From assembly GCA_016712525.1 (NCBI GenBank), contig JADJQX010000008.1, positions 558,001 through 622,000 on the forward strand: 64,000 nt of DNA. The letters run 5' to 3'. The translations under genes were made by a program, and so were the position numbers. Below the pieces are notes generated by a model. It saw nothing but the letters and a program-made list of their open reading frames with translations, did not search any database and was not told the origin of the DNA. This stretch comes from Myxococcales bacterium (GTDB lineage Bacteria; Myxococcota_A; Polyangia; Polyangiales; Polyangiaceae). Positions within the stretch are counted from its first letter, which is position 1; each line of letters opens with the position of its first letter. Below are positions 8,324-17,071 of the stretch, one piece after another.

Positions 8324-9151
8324 ATGCGTACCCCCGAAGGATTCCTCTACTCCCTCGCCCCCGAGACCGGCGTCGCGACCATCACGCTGAACCGGCCCGA
8401 CACGCTGAACTCGCTCACCTTCGCGATCTACCGCGAGCTCACGGACTTCTTCGCGGCCCTCGACCACGAGCGCGACGTGCGCGCCGTGGTGCTCACCGGC
8501 ACGGGGCGCGCCTTCTGCTCCGGCGGAGACGTCGAGGACATCATCGGCGAGCTCTTCGCCCGCGACATGCAGGGTCTGCTCGAGTTCACGCGGGTCACGG
8601 GCGCGCTCATCCGCAACATGCGCGCCCTCCGGAAGCCGCTCGTCGCCGCGGTGAACGGGACGTGCGTGGGCGCCGGCGCCGTCATGGCCCTCGCGGCCGA
8701 CTTCCGCGTCGCCGCCGACACGGCCAAATTCGGCTTCATTTTCCCGAAGGTCGGGCTCTCGGGCGCCGACATGGGCGCCGCCTACCTGCTCCCACGCATC
8801 GTGGGTCTCGGCCGGGCGAGCGAGCTGCTCTTCTTGGGAGACATCGTGCTCGCCGACGAGGCCCAAAGGATCGGGCTCGTTTCGAAGGTCGTCCCCCAAG
8901 CCGAGTGCCTCGCGGCCTCGGTCAAGCTCGCGGAGCGCCTCGCGAGCGGCCCCGCCTTCGCCCACGCGATGACGAAGCAGATGCTCGAGAGCGAGGTCGG
9001 CATGACGCTCGACCAGGCGATCGAGGCCGAGGCCCAGGCTCAGGCCATCTGCATGCAGCACCCCGACTTTCGCGCCGCGTACGACGCGTGGGTCAAGAAG
9101 GAGCCCACCTTCTTCCAAGGGTCCACGCGCCCCTTCTCGGCGAAGCCATGA
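8324..9151 (+). CDS. Crotonase-fold (enoyl-CoA hydratase/isomerase family) enzyme
   Basis: A 275-residue crotonase. The CoA and oxyanion-hole segments are clear (GRAFCSGGDV; NGTCVGAGAV). The two glutamates used by classical enoyl-CoA hydratase (in GGCE and QPE) are not seen: the stretches read GAGAV and FPKV. An acid is kept in SGADMG, where dienoyl-CoA isomerase has its catalytic Asp. I therefore favour an isomerase or other crotonase chemistry over simple hydration. The gene overlaps the next by 4 bp (ATGA). Confidence 0.85.
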   Translation: MRTPEGFLYSLAPETGVATITLNRPDTLNSLTFAIYRELTDFFAALDHERDVRAVVLTGTGRAFCSGGDVEDIIGELFARDMQGLLEFTRVTGALIRNMRALRKPLVAAVNGTCVGAGAVMALAADFRVAADTAKFGFIFPKVGLSGADMGAAYLLPRIVGLGRASELLFLGDIVLADEAQRIGLVSKVVPQAECLAASVKLAERLASGPAFAHAMTKQMLESEVGMTLDQAIEAEAQAQAICMQHPDFRAAYDAWVKKEPTFFQGSTRPFSAKP

Positions 9152-10293
9152 GCTCGCTCGGGATCCCCGCGTTTCTCCCCGAAGAGGGGCTCGTGAAGCT
9201 CGCCGAGGAGCTGCCCTCACGCGTCGCCGAGCACACGCCGACGAGCCACGATCCGTTCGGCGCGGTCGCGAAGCTCGTGCGGCAAGGCCTCTTCGCCCAC
9301 GTGGTGCCCGAAGCGCTCGGCGGCGCCCCCTCCCCCACGGGCCGCCCCGACACGCTCGACGTACGCGCGCTCTGCCTCGTGCGCGAGGCCCTTGCCTACC
9401 GCAGCCCCCTCGCCGACAGCATCTTCGCCGTGCAGGGCCTCGGCTCGTACCCGCTCGTGCTCGGCGGCGATTTCCCGGGTCGAGACGCGATCTTGCGCGA
9501 GGTCGCGAAGGGTGAGCGGGTGTGCGCGTTCGCCCTCACCGAGCCCGAGGCCGGGAGCGACGTCGCCTCGATGCGCACGGTCGCCGAAGAAGAGGGCGGC
9601 GCGTACTACCTGACGGGCGAGAAGATCTACATCTCGAACGTCGGGCTCGCGCACCACTACGTCGTGTTCGCCAACGCCGATCCGGCCGCGGGCAAGAAGG
9701 GCATCTCGGCGTTCCTGGTCTCCGCGCGCGAGGCCGGGCTCGAGCTCGTGAGCGTGCCCGTGGGCGGGGGCCACCCGCTCGGGCGCCTCGTCCTCACACG
9801 GTGCAAGGCAGAGCGCATGATCGGCGAGAAGGGCCAGGGGCTCAGGCTCGCGCTCGGCACGCTCGACGTGTTCCGCACCTCGGTCGGCGCCGCGGCGTGT
9901 GGCATGGCGAGGCGCGCCCTCGACGAGACGCTCGCCCACGTGCGGAGCCGTACCCAGTTCGGCAAACGCCTCGTCGACTTCCAGCTCACGCAGGCCGCCC
10001 TCGCCGAGATGTGGACCAAGCTCGAGGCGGCGCGCCTCCTCGTCTACCGCGCCGCGCACGCGAAGGACACGGGCCACGCCGACGCGAGCCTCTTCGTGGC
10101 CATGGCCAAGCTCGAGGCCACGGAGAGCGCGCAGCTCGTCATCGATCGCGCGGTGCAGCTCCACGGGGGGAGCGGCGTGGTCGAGGGCTCCGTGGTCGAG
10201 CAGCTCTACCGCGACGTGCGCCCGCTGCGCATCTACGAGGGCACGAGCGAGATCCAGAAGCTCATCTTGGGCGCGGCCCTCGCGAAGCCGTGA
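9148..10293 (+). CDS. Acyl-CoA dehydrogenase
   Basis: A 381-residue FAD-dependent acyl-CoA dehydrogenase. An N-terminal helical domain is followed by the FAD/substrate motifs CAFALTEPEAGSDV and YYLTGEKIYISN. The C-terminal bundle has RSRTQFGKRLVDFQ and LHGGSGV, and the catalytic base Glu lies in the YEGTSEIQ motif near the end. It introduces an alpha-beta double bond into an acyl-CoA and passes electrons to ETF. The start ATG overlaps the crotonase stop, and its stop overlaps the OYE GTG, so the three are translationally coupled. The specific acyl chain cannot be predicted. Confidence 0.92.
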   Translation: MSSLGIPAFLPEEGLVKLAEELPSRVAEHTPTSHDPFGAVAKLVRQGLFAHVVPEALGGAPSPTGRPDTLDVRALCLVREALAYRSPLADSIFAVQGLGSYPLVLGGDFPGRDAILREVAKGERVCAFALTEPEAGSDVASMRTVAEEEGGAYYLTGEKIYISNVGLAHHYVVFANADPAAGKKGISAFLVSAREAGLELVSVPVGGGHPLGRLVLTRCKAERMIGEKGQGLRLALGTLDVFRTSVGAAACGMARRALDETLAHVRSRTQFGKRLVDFQLTQAALAEMWTKLEAARLLVYRAAHAKDTGHADASLFVAMAKLEATESAQLVIDRAVQLHGGSGVVEGSVVEQLYRDVRPLRIYEGTSEIQKLILGAALAKP

Positions 10294-11732
10294 GCGCGCC
10301 TTCGCTCTTCGAGCCGCTCCCGCTCCGTTCGGGCAAGACGCTCCCGAATCGGCTCGTGCTCCCCGCGATGGTCACGCGCCTCTCGGGCGAGGACGGGCAC
10401 GTGAACGCCGACGTACGCGCCCGGTACGCGCGGTTCGCGAAGGGCGGCGTCGGGCTCGTGGTGGTCGAGGCCATGGCGGTGCACACGGCGAAGAGCGGCC
10501 CGCTCCTCCGCATCTCCGACGACGCGTTCTTGCCCGGCCTCCAGGATCTCGCGAGCGCCTGCCACGACGCGGGCCCCGGCCTGGTTTTCCCGCAGATCAT
10601 CCACTTCTTGAAGGTGGCGAGGTCGGGCTACCGGCAGACCGTGGACATGCTCTCGCACGACGAGATCGACGCCATCGTCGACGCCTTCGCCCGCGCGGCC
10701 GTGCGCGCCCGTCGCGCGGGGTTCGACGGCGTCGAGCTCCACATGGCGCACGCCTACACGCTGTCGTCGTTCCTCTCGCTCAAGAACCCTCGGAAGGACG
10801 CGTACGGTGGCTCGCTCGAGAACCGCCTGCGGCTGCCGAGGCGGGTCCTCCGCGCGGTGCGTGCCTCCGTCGGAGACGACTTCCCGGTCGGGCTGCGCTT
10901 CGTCGGAGACGAGTTCATCCGAGGTGGCTACACCGTGAAAGACGCGGGGCCCATCGCCGTGGCGCTCGCGCGCGAAGGCGCCGACATCGTCTCGCTCTCG
11001 GCGGGCGGAAAGTTCGAGGACGCGCGCAAGATCGAGGGCGAGCCGCCCTACCCGTACACGGGGTACTCCGGCGACAGGTGCATGCCTGGGGCGCAGTACC
11101 CCGAGGGCGCGAACCTCGGCATCCCTCGTCACGTGCGCGCCGAGCTCCGCGCCCACGGCCTCGCGACCCCGGTCGTGGCCGCCGGCAAGATCGCGACGAA
11201 GGCCTTCGCCGAGAGCGTGCTCGCCGAAGGGAGCGCCGATCTCGTGGGCCTCGCGCGGGCGCTGCTCGCCGACCCCGACCTCCCCACGAAGTGGCAGAAA
11301 GGGGAGGAAGATCGGGTCGTTCGATGCCTGTACGGAAACGTATGCAAGGCCCTCGACGAGAGCTTCCGAAGGGTCGACTGCACCCTCTGGCCGAAGGGCG
11401 CGGGCCAGGCCCCGGAGAGCACCGACCGCACGCCCCCCACCTGGAGCCCGCAGGGCGACGCGCTCCGCGCCGAGCACAAGGACGGCCGCGTGATCGTGCG
11501 GTGGGAGAAGGCGCTCGACCCCGAGGGGCTCTACGGGTACGAGGTCCTTCGTGGCGAGGGCGACGGGGGGCTCCTCCTCCACGTGGCGACGGTCCGCGAA
11601 AAATCGCAGCGCTTCGAGGACTCGCGCGTGCTCCCCGGTGCGGTCGTGCGGTACGCGGTGAGGCCGTTCGATCTCGCGGGCAACCGCGGACCGCTGTCGG
11701 CCACGGTCACCGTCCGGGTCCCCTCGGACTGA
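10290..11732 (+). CDS. Old Yellow Enzyme-family NADH:flavin oxidoreductase with C-terminal fibronectin-like domain
   Basis: A 480-residue protein with a GTG start that overlaps the acyl-CoA dehydrogenase stop. Residues 1 to about 375 form an FMN-binding TIM barrel of the OYE family: the HMAH active-site His pair, RKDAYGGSLENRLR, and the FMN-phosphate GKI/GLARALLADPDLP end. A cysteine set (RCLYGNVCKA...VDC) follows the barrel, at the position where dienoyl-CoA reductases bind an Fe-S cluster, but the spacing is not the classical one. The last 100 residues look like a fibronectin type III domain (VIVRWEKALD, YEVLRGEG, VRPFDLAGNRGP), an unusual fusion for a flavoenzyme. It probably reduces an enoyl or dienoyl thioester made by its operon partners. 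Confidence 0.88.
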   Translation: MSAPSLFEPLPLRSGKTLPNRLVLPAMVTRLSGEDGHVNADVRARYARFAKGGVGLVVVEAMAVHTAKSGPLLRISDDAFLPGLQDLASACHDAGPGLVFPQIIHFLKVARSGYRQTVDMLSHDEIDAIVDAFARAAVRARRAGFDGVELHMAHAYTLSSFLSLKNPRKDAYGGSLENRLRLPRRVLRAVRASVGDDFPVGLRFVGDEFIRGGYTVKDAGPIAVALAREGADIVSLSAGGKFEDARKIEGEPPYPYTGYSGDRCMPGAQYPEGANLGIPRHVRAELRAHGLATPVVAAGKIATKAFAESVLAEGSADLVGLARALLADPDLPTKWQKGEEDRVVRCLYGNVCKALDESFRRVDCTLWPKGAGQAPESTDRTPPTWSPQGDALRAEHKDGRVIVRWEKALDPEGLYGYEVLRGEGDGGLLLHVATVREKSQRFEDSRVLPGAVVRYAVRPFDLAGNRGPLSATVTVRVPSD

Positions 11733-11805
11733 CCTCGGGGTGCCGCCGCGCACCGTTCGCGCCGAGACCCCTCGTCACGAGGGCCGAAGCTGCTATGTCC
11801 ATCGC

Positions 11806-12882
11806 GTGAACAAGCTCCGGTGGGTCTTCGTGGGTTCGGCGCTCCTCCTCGTGGCGTGCGGGCTCACGTTGTCGACCGAGCCCGACGACGGCCCGCTCGA
11901 CGCGAGCCCAGCGCCTTCGGGGACCGCGACCGCGACCACTCGCCCCCCCCTCCGAGACGCCACCCCCCCGGTCGAGCCCGACGCGGCGCTCCCTGACGCG
12001 GCGCTCCCTGACGCGGAGGCCGGGGCGGCTGACGCGAGCGACGCGGGCGATGCGGCCGACGCACGACCCGACGCGGGGGATGCGGGGGATGCGGCCGACG
12101 CGCGACCCGACGCGAGCGACGGAGGAACTGTGGTCGTTCCGCCGGCCACGTTCATCTTTCGGTTCTCCGGTCTCGTCGGAGGGCGCTTCGTGAACGACGC
12201 GAACGCCACCTTGCCCGGGGTGCCCACGAACGCCGCGGCCCAGAGCGACGCGCCCCTCGGCCTCCCCGGCCCCGCGACGAACCCTGGCTCCGTGCGCATC
12301 GCGCCGAACACACGCGGGTGGGTCAAGGTCGATGCGGCGCAGGCCGCCGTCACGGCGTCCCCTGTCACGAAGCTCACGTTGTCCGCGTGGGTGAAGCCCG
12401 AGGTCACGGCGGGCACGGCCACCATCGTGTCGTTCTCGACGGTCCGTGGCGCCACGCCCCTCTTCGAGATCGCCCGCTCGAACACGAACGAGGTCCGCTT
12501 CGGCATGGGCGAGCTCGTGACGGCCGCAGGCTCGACTCACGTCGGCTCGGCGACGCCCTTCCTCGCGCCCGGTGCGTGGCGCTTCCTCGCCGTCACGTAC
12601 GACGGGGCCACGGGGCAGGCGTGTTTCTACCGCGGCGCTCAGGGCCCTCTCGGAGAGGCGACGCTCGACGGGTGCGTAGCGTACGCGGGCCGCTCCTTCA
12701 CCCCTTCTCCGAACCGCGACAGCGCGCTCGTCATCGGCAATTCGGCGAACGAGAACGTGGCCGATCCGACGAACCCGAACCGCTACGTGCCGAGCGTCGG
12801 CGGCGGCCTCGACGCCGTGCGAATCACCCTTGGAAGTACCCTGAATCTCTCACAAATTCGGGCCGTTCAAGCGCTCGACTGA
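11806..12882 (+). CDS. Lipoprotein with Asp/Ala repeat linker and LamG-like domain
   Basis: A 358-residue predicted lipoprotein. I choose the GTG at 11806, which gives a short signal peptide ending in LLVACG. The next 90 residues are low complexity, built of DAALPDAALPDAE and near-repeats of DAGDAADARPDA; the DNA is also repeated there (about 12,040-12,120). The C-terminal 220 residues look like a concanavalin-type LamG/laminin-G fold (LTLSAWVKP, GAWRFLAVTYDGATGQACFY, ALVIGNSANE, GGLDAVRI). It is likely a surface lectin-like or adhesive protein. The ATG at 11740 is the alternative start but would put 22 non-signal residues first. Confidence 0.78.
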   Translation: MNKLRWVFVGSALLLVACGLTLSTEPDDGPLDASPAPSGTATATTRPPLRDATPPVEPDAALPDAALPDAEAGAADASDAGDAADARPDAGDAGDAADARPDASDGGTVVVPPATFIFRFSGLVGGRFVNDANATLPGVPTNAAAQSDAPLGLPGPATNPGSVRIAPNTRGWVKVDAAQAAVTASPVTKLTLSAWVKPEVTAGTATIVSFSTVRGATPLFEIARSNTNEVRFGMGELVTAAGSTHVGSATPFLAPGAWRFLAVTYDGATGQACFYRGAQGPLGEATLDGCVAYAGRSFTPSPNRDSALVIGNSANENVADPTNPNRYVPSVGGGLDAVRITLGSTLNLSQIRAVQALD

Positions 12883-12898
12883 ACGGGTGCCGCGCCCG

Positions 12899-14824
12899 TC
12901 AGGCCTCGCGCAGGGCACGCAAGAAGGACTCGCCGTAGGCGTCGAGGCGGCTCGGACCGAACCCGTCGACGAGCCCGAGCTCGGCGAGGGACGAGGGGCG
13001 CCTCTTGGCGATCTCGGCGAGGGTCGTGTCCTTCGCGACCACGTACGCGGGCACGTTCTTTCCGCGCGCGAGCTCGGAGCGGAGCGCACGCAAGCGCTCG
13101 AACGTCGTGCGATCGTCCTCCGCGATCTCGACCGTTCGCGAGGGTTTGCGTGCCGTGCCCCCGGTGCGGCCCCGCCTCTGCGCCGTCTCTCGCGCGGGCA
13201 CGACGACACGCAGGGGCTCCTTGGCGCGCAGGGCATCCCAGCCCTCTCGCGTGATGAACGGCACGGGGTGCTCGGTGGGGGTCAAATCGAGGAAGCCGGC
13301 CGCGAGCCCCACGCGCAGCACCGAGAGCACCCACGCCGGATCTTCGCCGCGAAAGAGGCCGAACGTGGAGAGATCGTGGAACCCGAACCTCTGCACCCGC
13401 GCGTCGTCGTGGCCGACGAGCATCGACACGATCGCCCCGAGGCCGGCGCGCTGCTTCGCGCGAGCCACACCCGAGAGCGCCTTCTTCATGACGAGGTCGG
13501 CCTCTTCGCGCGCGAGCGCCTCTCCCTCGCCCGCATCGAGCCGCTCGCACACGTCGCAGTGGCCGCAGCCGCCGAGCGTCTCTCCCTCGTCGCCGAAGTA
13601 GCGAAGGATGAAGTCGTGCCGGCACGAGCCTGCGTCGATGTACGTAAGCACCTCGCGGAACTGGGCCCAGGCCCGCCGCGCCGCCTCCGCGTCGCCCTCG
13701 CCGGTGGGGTCGAGAGCGACGAGCCGCCTTCGAACGGCAATGTCGGCGGACGAGCACAAAAGCAGCCCGTGGGCCTCGTCGCCGTCGCGCCCTGCGCGCC
13801 CCACCTCTTGGTAGTACGCCTCCACCGAGGTAGGGGGTTGTGCGTGCACGACGCAGCGGATGTCGGGGCGGTCGATGCCCATGCCGAACGCGTTGGTCGC
13901 GACGACGACGGCGAGGCGCCCCGAGGAGAACCCGGCCGACACCTTCGCGCGCGTCTCGCCTTCGAGCCCGGCGTGGTACGCGGCCGAGGCGTATCCCTCG
14001 CCGACGAGGAGCTCGTTCCAGCGCTCGGCCGACTTGCGCGTCGCCGCGTAGACGATGGCGGCGCCTTTGGGGGACCTCGGCCCGGAGAGAGCGTCCCGGA
14101 GCGCGCCGAGCACACGCTCGCGGGCCTCTTTCGGGCCGTCGATCGTGCGCGCGCGCAGGTGGAGGTTCGGCCGCGCGAACCCTCGCAGCACCTCGTCGTA
14201 GTCGGTGAAGCCGAGGCGCGAGGCGATCTCCTTGCGCACGAGCGGGGTCGCGGTCGCCGTGCACGCGAGCACACGCGACGGCGAGAGCATGCCGAGGAGA
14301 TCCCCCACACGGAGGTAGTCGGGGCGAAAATCGTGGCCCCACTGCGCGATGCAGTGGGCCTCGTCGACCGCGACGAGCTCGACGCGCGCGCGCGCCAACC
14401 GGGCGAGGAACGCCCCCGAGGCGAGCCGCTCGGGCGCCACGAACACGAGCTTGTACTCGCCCGCGGAGAGGCCCTCTTCACGCCGCCGCCGCTCGTCCGC
14501 GTCGAGCGTGGCCGACAAGTAGGTGGCCGAGATGCCGCGCGCGACCAAGCTGCGGACCTGGTCCTCCATGAGGGCGACGAGCGGCGAGACCACGAGCGTC
14601 ATGCCGTCGAGCACGGTGGCCGGGAGCTGGTACGTGAGCGACTTTCCACCGCCCGTGGGAGCGACGAGGAGCGCGCGACCGCGGCCCACCAAGAGCGACT
14701 CGATGGTCTCCCACTGCCAGGGGCGGAACTCCCGGAGGCCGAACACGTCGCCGAGCGCCGCCCGCGCGCGCACGAGGCGCGGGTCGTCGTGCCGCTCGCT
14801 CGGCTCGGGCGCTCGCAGGTCCAT
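12899..14824 (-). CDS. recQ: ATP-dependent DNA helicase RecQ
   Basis: A 641-residue superfamily 2 helicase. The N-terminal motor carries FRPWQWETI (motif 0), Walker A APTGGGKS, DEAH and ACTATAT. The second RecA domain has AAYHAGL, ATNAFGMGID and QEVGRAGRDG. A zinc-binding region follows (CRHDFILRYFGDE..CGHCDVC), then an RQC winged helix, and the last 80 residues form an HRDC-type domain. It unwinds 3'-5' at recombination and stalled-fork intermediates. It ends convergent with the LamG lipoprotein only 16 bases away. Confidence 0.95.
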   Translation of the reverse strand: MDLRAPEPSERHDDPRLVRARAALGDVFGLREFRPWQWETIESLLVGRGRALLVAPTGGGKSLTYQLPATVLDGMTLVVSPLVALMEDQVRSLVARGISATYLSATLDADERRRREEGLSAGEYKLVFVAPERLASGAFLARLARARVELVAVDEAHCIAQWGHDFRPDYLRVGDLLGMLSPSRVLACTATATPLVRKEIASRLGFTDYDEVLRGFARPNLHLRARTIDGPKEARERVLGALRDALSGPRSPKGAAIVYAATRKSAERWNELLVGEGYASAAYHAGLEGETRAKVSAGFSSGRLAVVVATNAFGMGIDRPDIRCVVHAQPPTSVEAYYQEVGRAGRDGDEAHGLLLCSSADIAVRRRLVALDPTGEGDAEAARRAWAQFREVLTYIDAGSCRHDFILRYFGDEGETLGGCGHCDVCERLDAGEGEALAREEADLVMKKALSGVARAKQRAGLGAIVSMLVGHDDARVQRFGFHDLSTFGLFRGEDPAWVLSVLRVGLAAGFLDLTPTEHPVPFITREGWDALRAKEPLRVVVPARETAQRRGRTGGTARKPSRTVEIAEDDRTTFERLRALRSELARGKNVPAYVVAKDTTLAEIAKRRPSSLAELGLVDGFGPSRLDAYGESFLRALREA

Positions 14825-14910
14825 GGGCGGCGCACCCTACAGGCGGAAGGAGGAACCTTCAACGTGCGAGAGCCCACGGAGATCGACCTTCGTGGAGGGC
14901 TCGCTCGCGC

Positions 14911-15873
14911 TCACTCGGCGACACGAACCGTGTTTCGACCCGCGTTTTTGGCGGCGTAGAGGGCCTTGTCGGCGCGCGCGACGAACGCGGCCGGGGTCGT
15001 GTCGCGGAGCGGGTCGATCTCGGCCACTCCCGAGCTCACGGTGAGCGGCCCCGAGGTCTTCGGCGAAGGGAGCGCGAGGCGCTCGACCGCGATCCGCATG
15101 CGTTCCATGACCCTCGACGCGTCCGCGAGGGGCTGCTCGGGGAGGATCACCACGAACTCCTCTCCGCCGTAGCGAAAGAGCGCGTCCGACGAGCGCAGGT
15201 TCGTCCGCATGGCTTCGGCGACGGACCGGAGGGCGTCGTCGCCGGCGACGTGCCCGAGCGCGTCGTTGAAGGCCTTGAAGTAGTCGATGTCGCAGATCGC
15301 GAGGGAGCACTTGTGGCCGTACCGCTGCGCCCGCGAGATGAGCCCCTCGAGCTCGTCGTTCAGGCGGAGGCGATTTCCGGCCCCGGTGAGCGCGTCGGTG
15401 CGCGACGCCGCGAAGAAGCGTGTGCTGTCGTGACGGAGCGTCTCGGCGCGCGTCGCGAGTCGGCGATGGAGCCTCACGACCCGCGCCGCGGACAAGAGGC
15501 GAGCTTCGAGCTCGTCGAGATCGACGGGCTTTCGCTGGAAGTCGTCCGCGCCGGCGCGCATGCCCGCGAGAAGGTGAGCGCGATCGTGATGGCTCGTGAA
15601 GATGATGAAGTAGGTGTAGGGCGCGTCGTCCCCCGCGCTGCGGACCTTCGCGCAGAGCTCCGGCCCGCTGATACCCGGCATCTCCCAGTCGCTGATGACG
15701 ACGTCGGCCGGGTGCACGGCGAGCTTCGCGAGCGCTTCGTCGGCATCGCACGCGCTGCGGCACGAGTGACCGAACGAGCGCACGGCCGCGGCGAGCCCCT
15801 CGCGCGTGGCGCGGTCGTCGTCCACGACGAGCACGTCGAGCCGCGCCGCGGCATAGTCGGGCACGGCGGACAT
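14911..15873 (-). CDS. Response regulator-diguanylate cyclase (REC-GGDEF)
   Basis: A 320-residue PleD-like protein. The receiver domain (residues 13-130) has the acidic pair VVDDD, the phospho-acceptor Asp in VVISDWEMPG and Lys in RKPVD. A linker coiled coil leads to a GGDEF domain with the intact active site RYGGEEF. An RxxD inhibitory site (RSSD) lies exactly five residues before it, so c-di-GMP product inhibition is expected. It should make c-di-GMP when phosphorylated. No kinase gene lies next to it. I chose the ATG at 15873 over longer Arg-rich extensions. Confidence 0.92.
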   Translation of the reverse strand: MSAVPDYAAARLDVLVVDDDRATREGLAAAVRSFGHSCRSACDADEALAKLAVHPADVVISDWEMPGISGPELCAKVRSAGDDAPYTYFIIFTSHHDRAHLLAGMRAGADDFQRKPVDLDELEARLLSAARVVRLHRRLATRAETLRHDSTRFFAASRTDALTGAGNRLRLNDELEGLISRAQRYGHKCSLAICDIDYFKAFNDALGHVAGDDALRSVAEAMRTNLRSSDALFRYGGEEFVVILPEQPLADASRVMERMRIAVERLALPSPKTSGPLTVSSGVAEIDPLRDTTPAAFVARADKALYAAKNAGRNTVRVAE

Positions 15874-16131
15874 GCCGTTGGCCGAAGATTCACCCTCGAG
15901 AGAGACCACGGCCAGACGAGGTGCACATCGTGTGCCTCCTCGGATTCTCGATGGTCGAGCACGCGACCGAAGCGCTCCACGCAGCACGTTCGCGACCCCC
16001 GCACCGATTGCACGCCCCCGGCGAACAGAACGACAATCGTTCGTCATTTCAAGCACTTAAGTCACTTCTTGTGCCAACGATGGGCCGTTGGCGCGCTTGA
16101 CCTGCGCCGAGGAGGCGGCCACTGTGGAGCC

Positions 16132-16620
16132 GTGAGTCGCGTGTCGTGCTCGGCCTCGGTCCGGAGGTCCCTCGAGCGGGGGATCCGTGGGCCTCTCCGG
16201 CAGCTACGGCGAGCCGTCGCGGCCTCGTGGATCGCGCGTCTCGTCGTCGTCGTCGCGATCGTGCCGATGGCGCTCTCCTTCGCCATGCCGGCCCTCGCGC
16301 GCGTCGTGGCGGGCCCTCCTCCGCACGTCTGCCACTGCGACGTGCGGCACGGTCACGCGTCGTGTGCGTGCCCTAAGTGTTTCCCCGATCTCGAGGAGCC
16401 GGGCTTCGGGGAGGACGTGCTGCGTGGCCAGTGTGGGGACGTGGAAGCGGCGGCGCGTGACACGGTGGCCCTCGACATAGGCGTGCCGACCCCGGCGTTC
16501 GTCATGGCCCCGGCCTTCGTCGGCCCCTCGCCGAGGTCGCGTGCGATCGTGCTGCCCGAAGGGCCCCCGAGCGCGCCCCCGAGGCGACCTCCACGGAGCG
16601 CCAGGACGTCGTCCAGCTAG
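16132..16620 (+). CDS. Cys/His-rich membrane-anchored hypothetical protein
   Basis: A 162-residue protein from a GTG start. It has a basic N-terminus and one strong hydrophobic segment (residues about 35-65, VVVVAIVPMALSFAMPALA). Directly outside it is a Cys/His cluster (HVCHCDVRHGHASCACPKC), and the C-terminus is a low-complexity Pro/Arg tail. I do not recognise the family. The Cys/His cluster next to the membrane suggests metal binding. It leads a three-gene run with a YtkA-like lipoprotein and a barrel protein. The start is uncertain because the frame is open upstream. Confidence 0.55.
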   Translation: MSRVSCSASVRRSLERGIRGPLRQLRRAVAASWIARLVVVVAIVPMALSFAMPALARVVAGPPPHVCHCDVRHGHASCACPKCFPDLEEPGFGEDVLRGQCGDVEAAARDTVALDIGVPTPAFVMAPAFVGPSPRSRAIVLPEGPPSAPPRRPPRSARTSSS

Positions 16621-16624
16621 GCCT

Positions 16625-16652
16625 GATCTCTCGGAGATCGCTCCATTTTTCC
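16625..16652 (+). terminator. Possible attenuator hairpin with T-run
   Basis: GATCTC (16625-16630) and GAGATC (16634-16639) form a short perfect hairpin, followed after six bases by CATTTTT. It lies inside the three-gene cluster, so it may reduce rather than end transcription into the YtkA-like gene. Confidence 0.35.
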
Positions 16653-16687
16653 TTCGTCTCCGGCGCCTCGCCGGGGAGGGTTCCATC

Positions 16688-17071
16688 ATGTTTCGTTTTG
16701 TTCTCGCCGCGACGCTCGTGGCGCTCGCCGGCTGTGGCGGAGAGCCACCGTCGGACGACTTCACGGGCGGTACACGCTCGGTCGCGCTCGTCCCGAGCGG
16801 GAGGGAGCTGACGCTCCGCACCGAAGGCCCTGCCATCGTGAGGGGCACGAACACCTTCGTCTTCTCCCCGTTCGGCGGACAGGTCACCGGCGCGTCGGGC
16901 TTCATGCCGGCGCACGGTCACGGGACGCGCCCGGCCACCTTCGAGGCGCTCCCGGACGGGACACAGAAGGTAGGTCTCGTGCTCTACATGTCCGGCCGAT
17001 GGGAAATGTCGTTCGACGTTCGCGTCGGCGAGGCGACCGAGACCGTCCGGCTCGACGTGCAAGTGCCGTGA
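16688..17071 (+). CDS. YtkA/FixH-like lipoprotein
   Basis: A 127-residue predicted lipoprotein (signal peptide to LAGCGG) with one small beta domain. The signature FMPAHGHG, followed by strands to GRWEMSFDV, matches the YtkA-like/FixH-like domain, whose Met-x-x-His cluster suits a metal such as copper. GGGAGG six bases before the ATG is a good ribosome site. Its stop overlaps the GTG of the barrel gene (GTGA). I infer a periplasmic metal-binding or metal-delivery role. The family is often found near copper or cytochrome-oxidase genes; none is seen here. Confidence 0.7.
   Translation: MFRFVLAATLVALAGCGGEPPSDDFTGGTRSVALVPSGRELTLRTEGPAIVRGTNTFVFSPFGGQVTGASGFMPAHGHGTRPATFEALPDGTQKVGLVLYMSGRWEMSFDVRVGEATETVRLDVQVP

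Noticed and set aside
15250..16131. Upstream extension of the Cys/His-rich protein to 456 codons
   Set aside because: The extension overlaps the diguanylate cyclase antisense and is Arg/Glu-rich shadow sequence.
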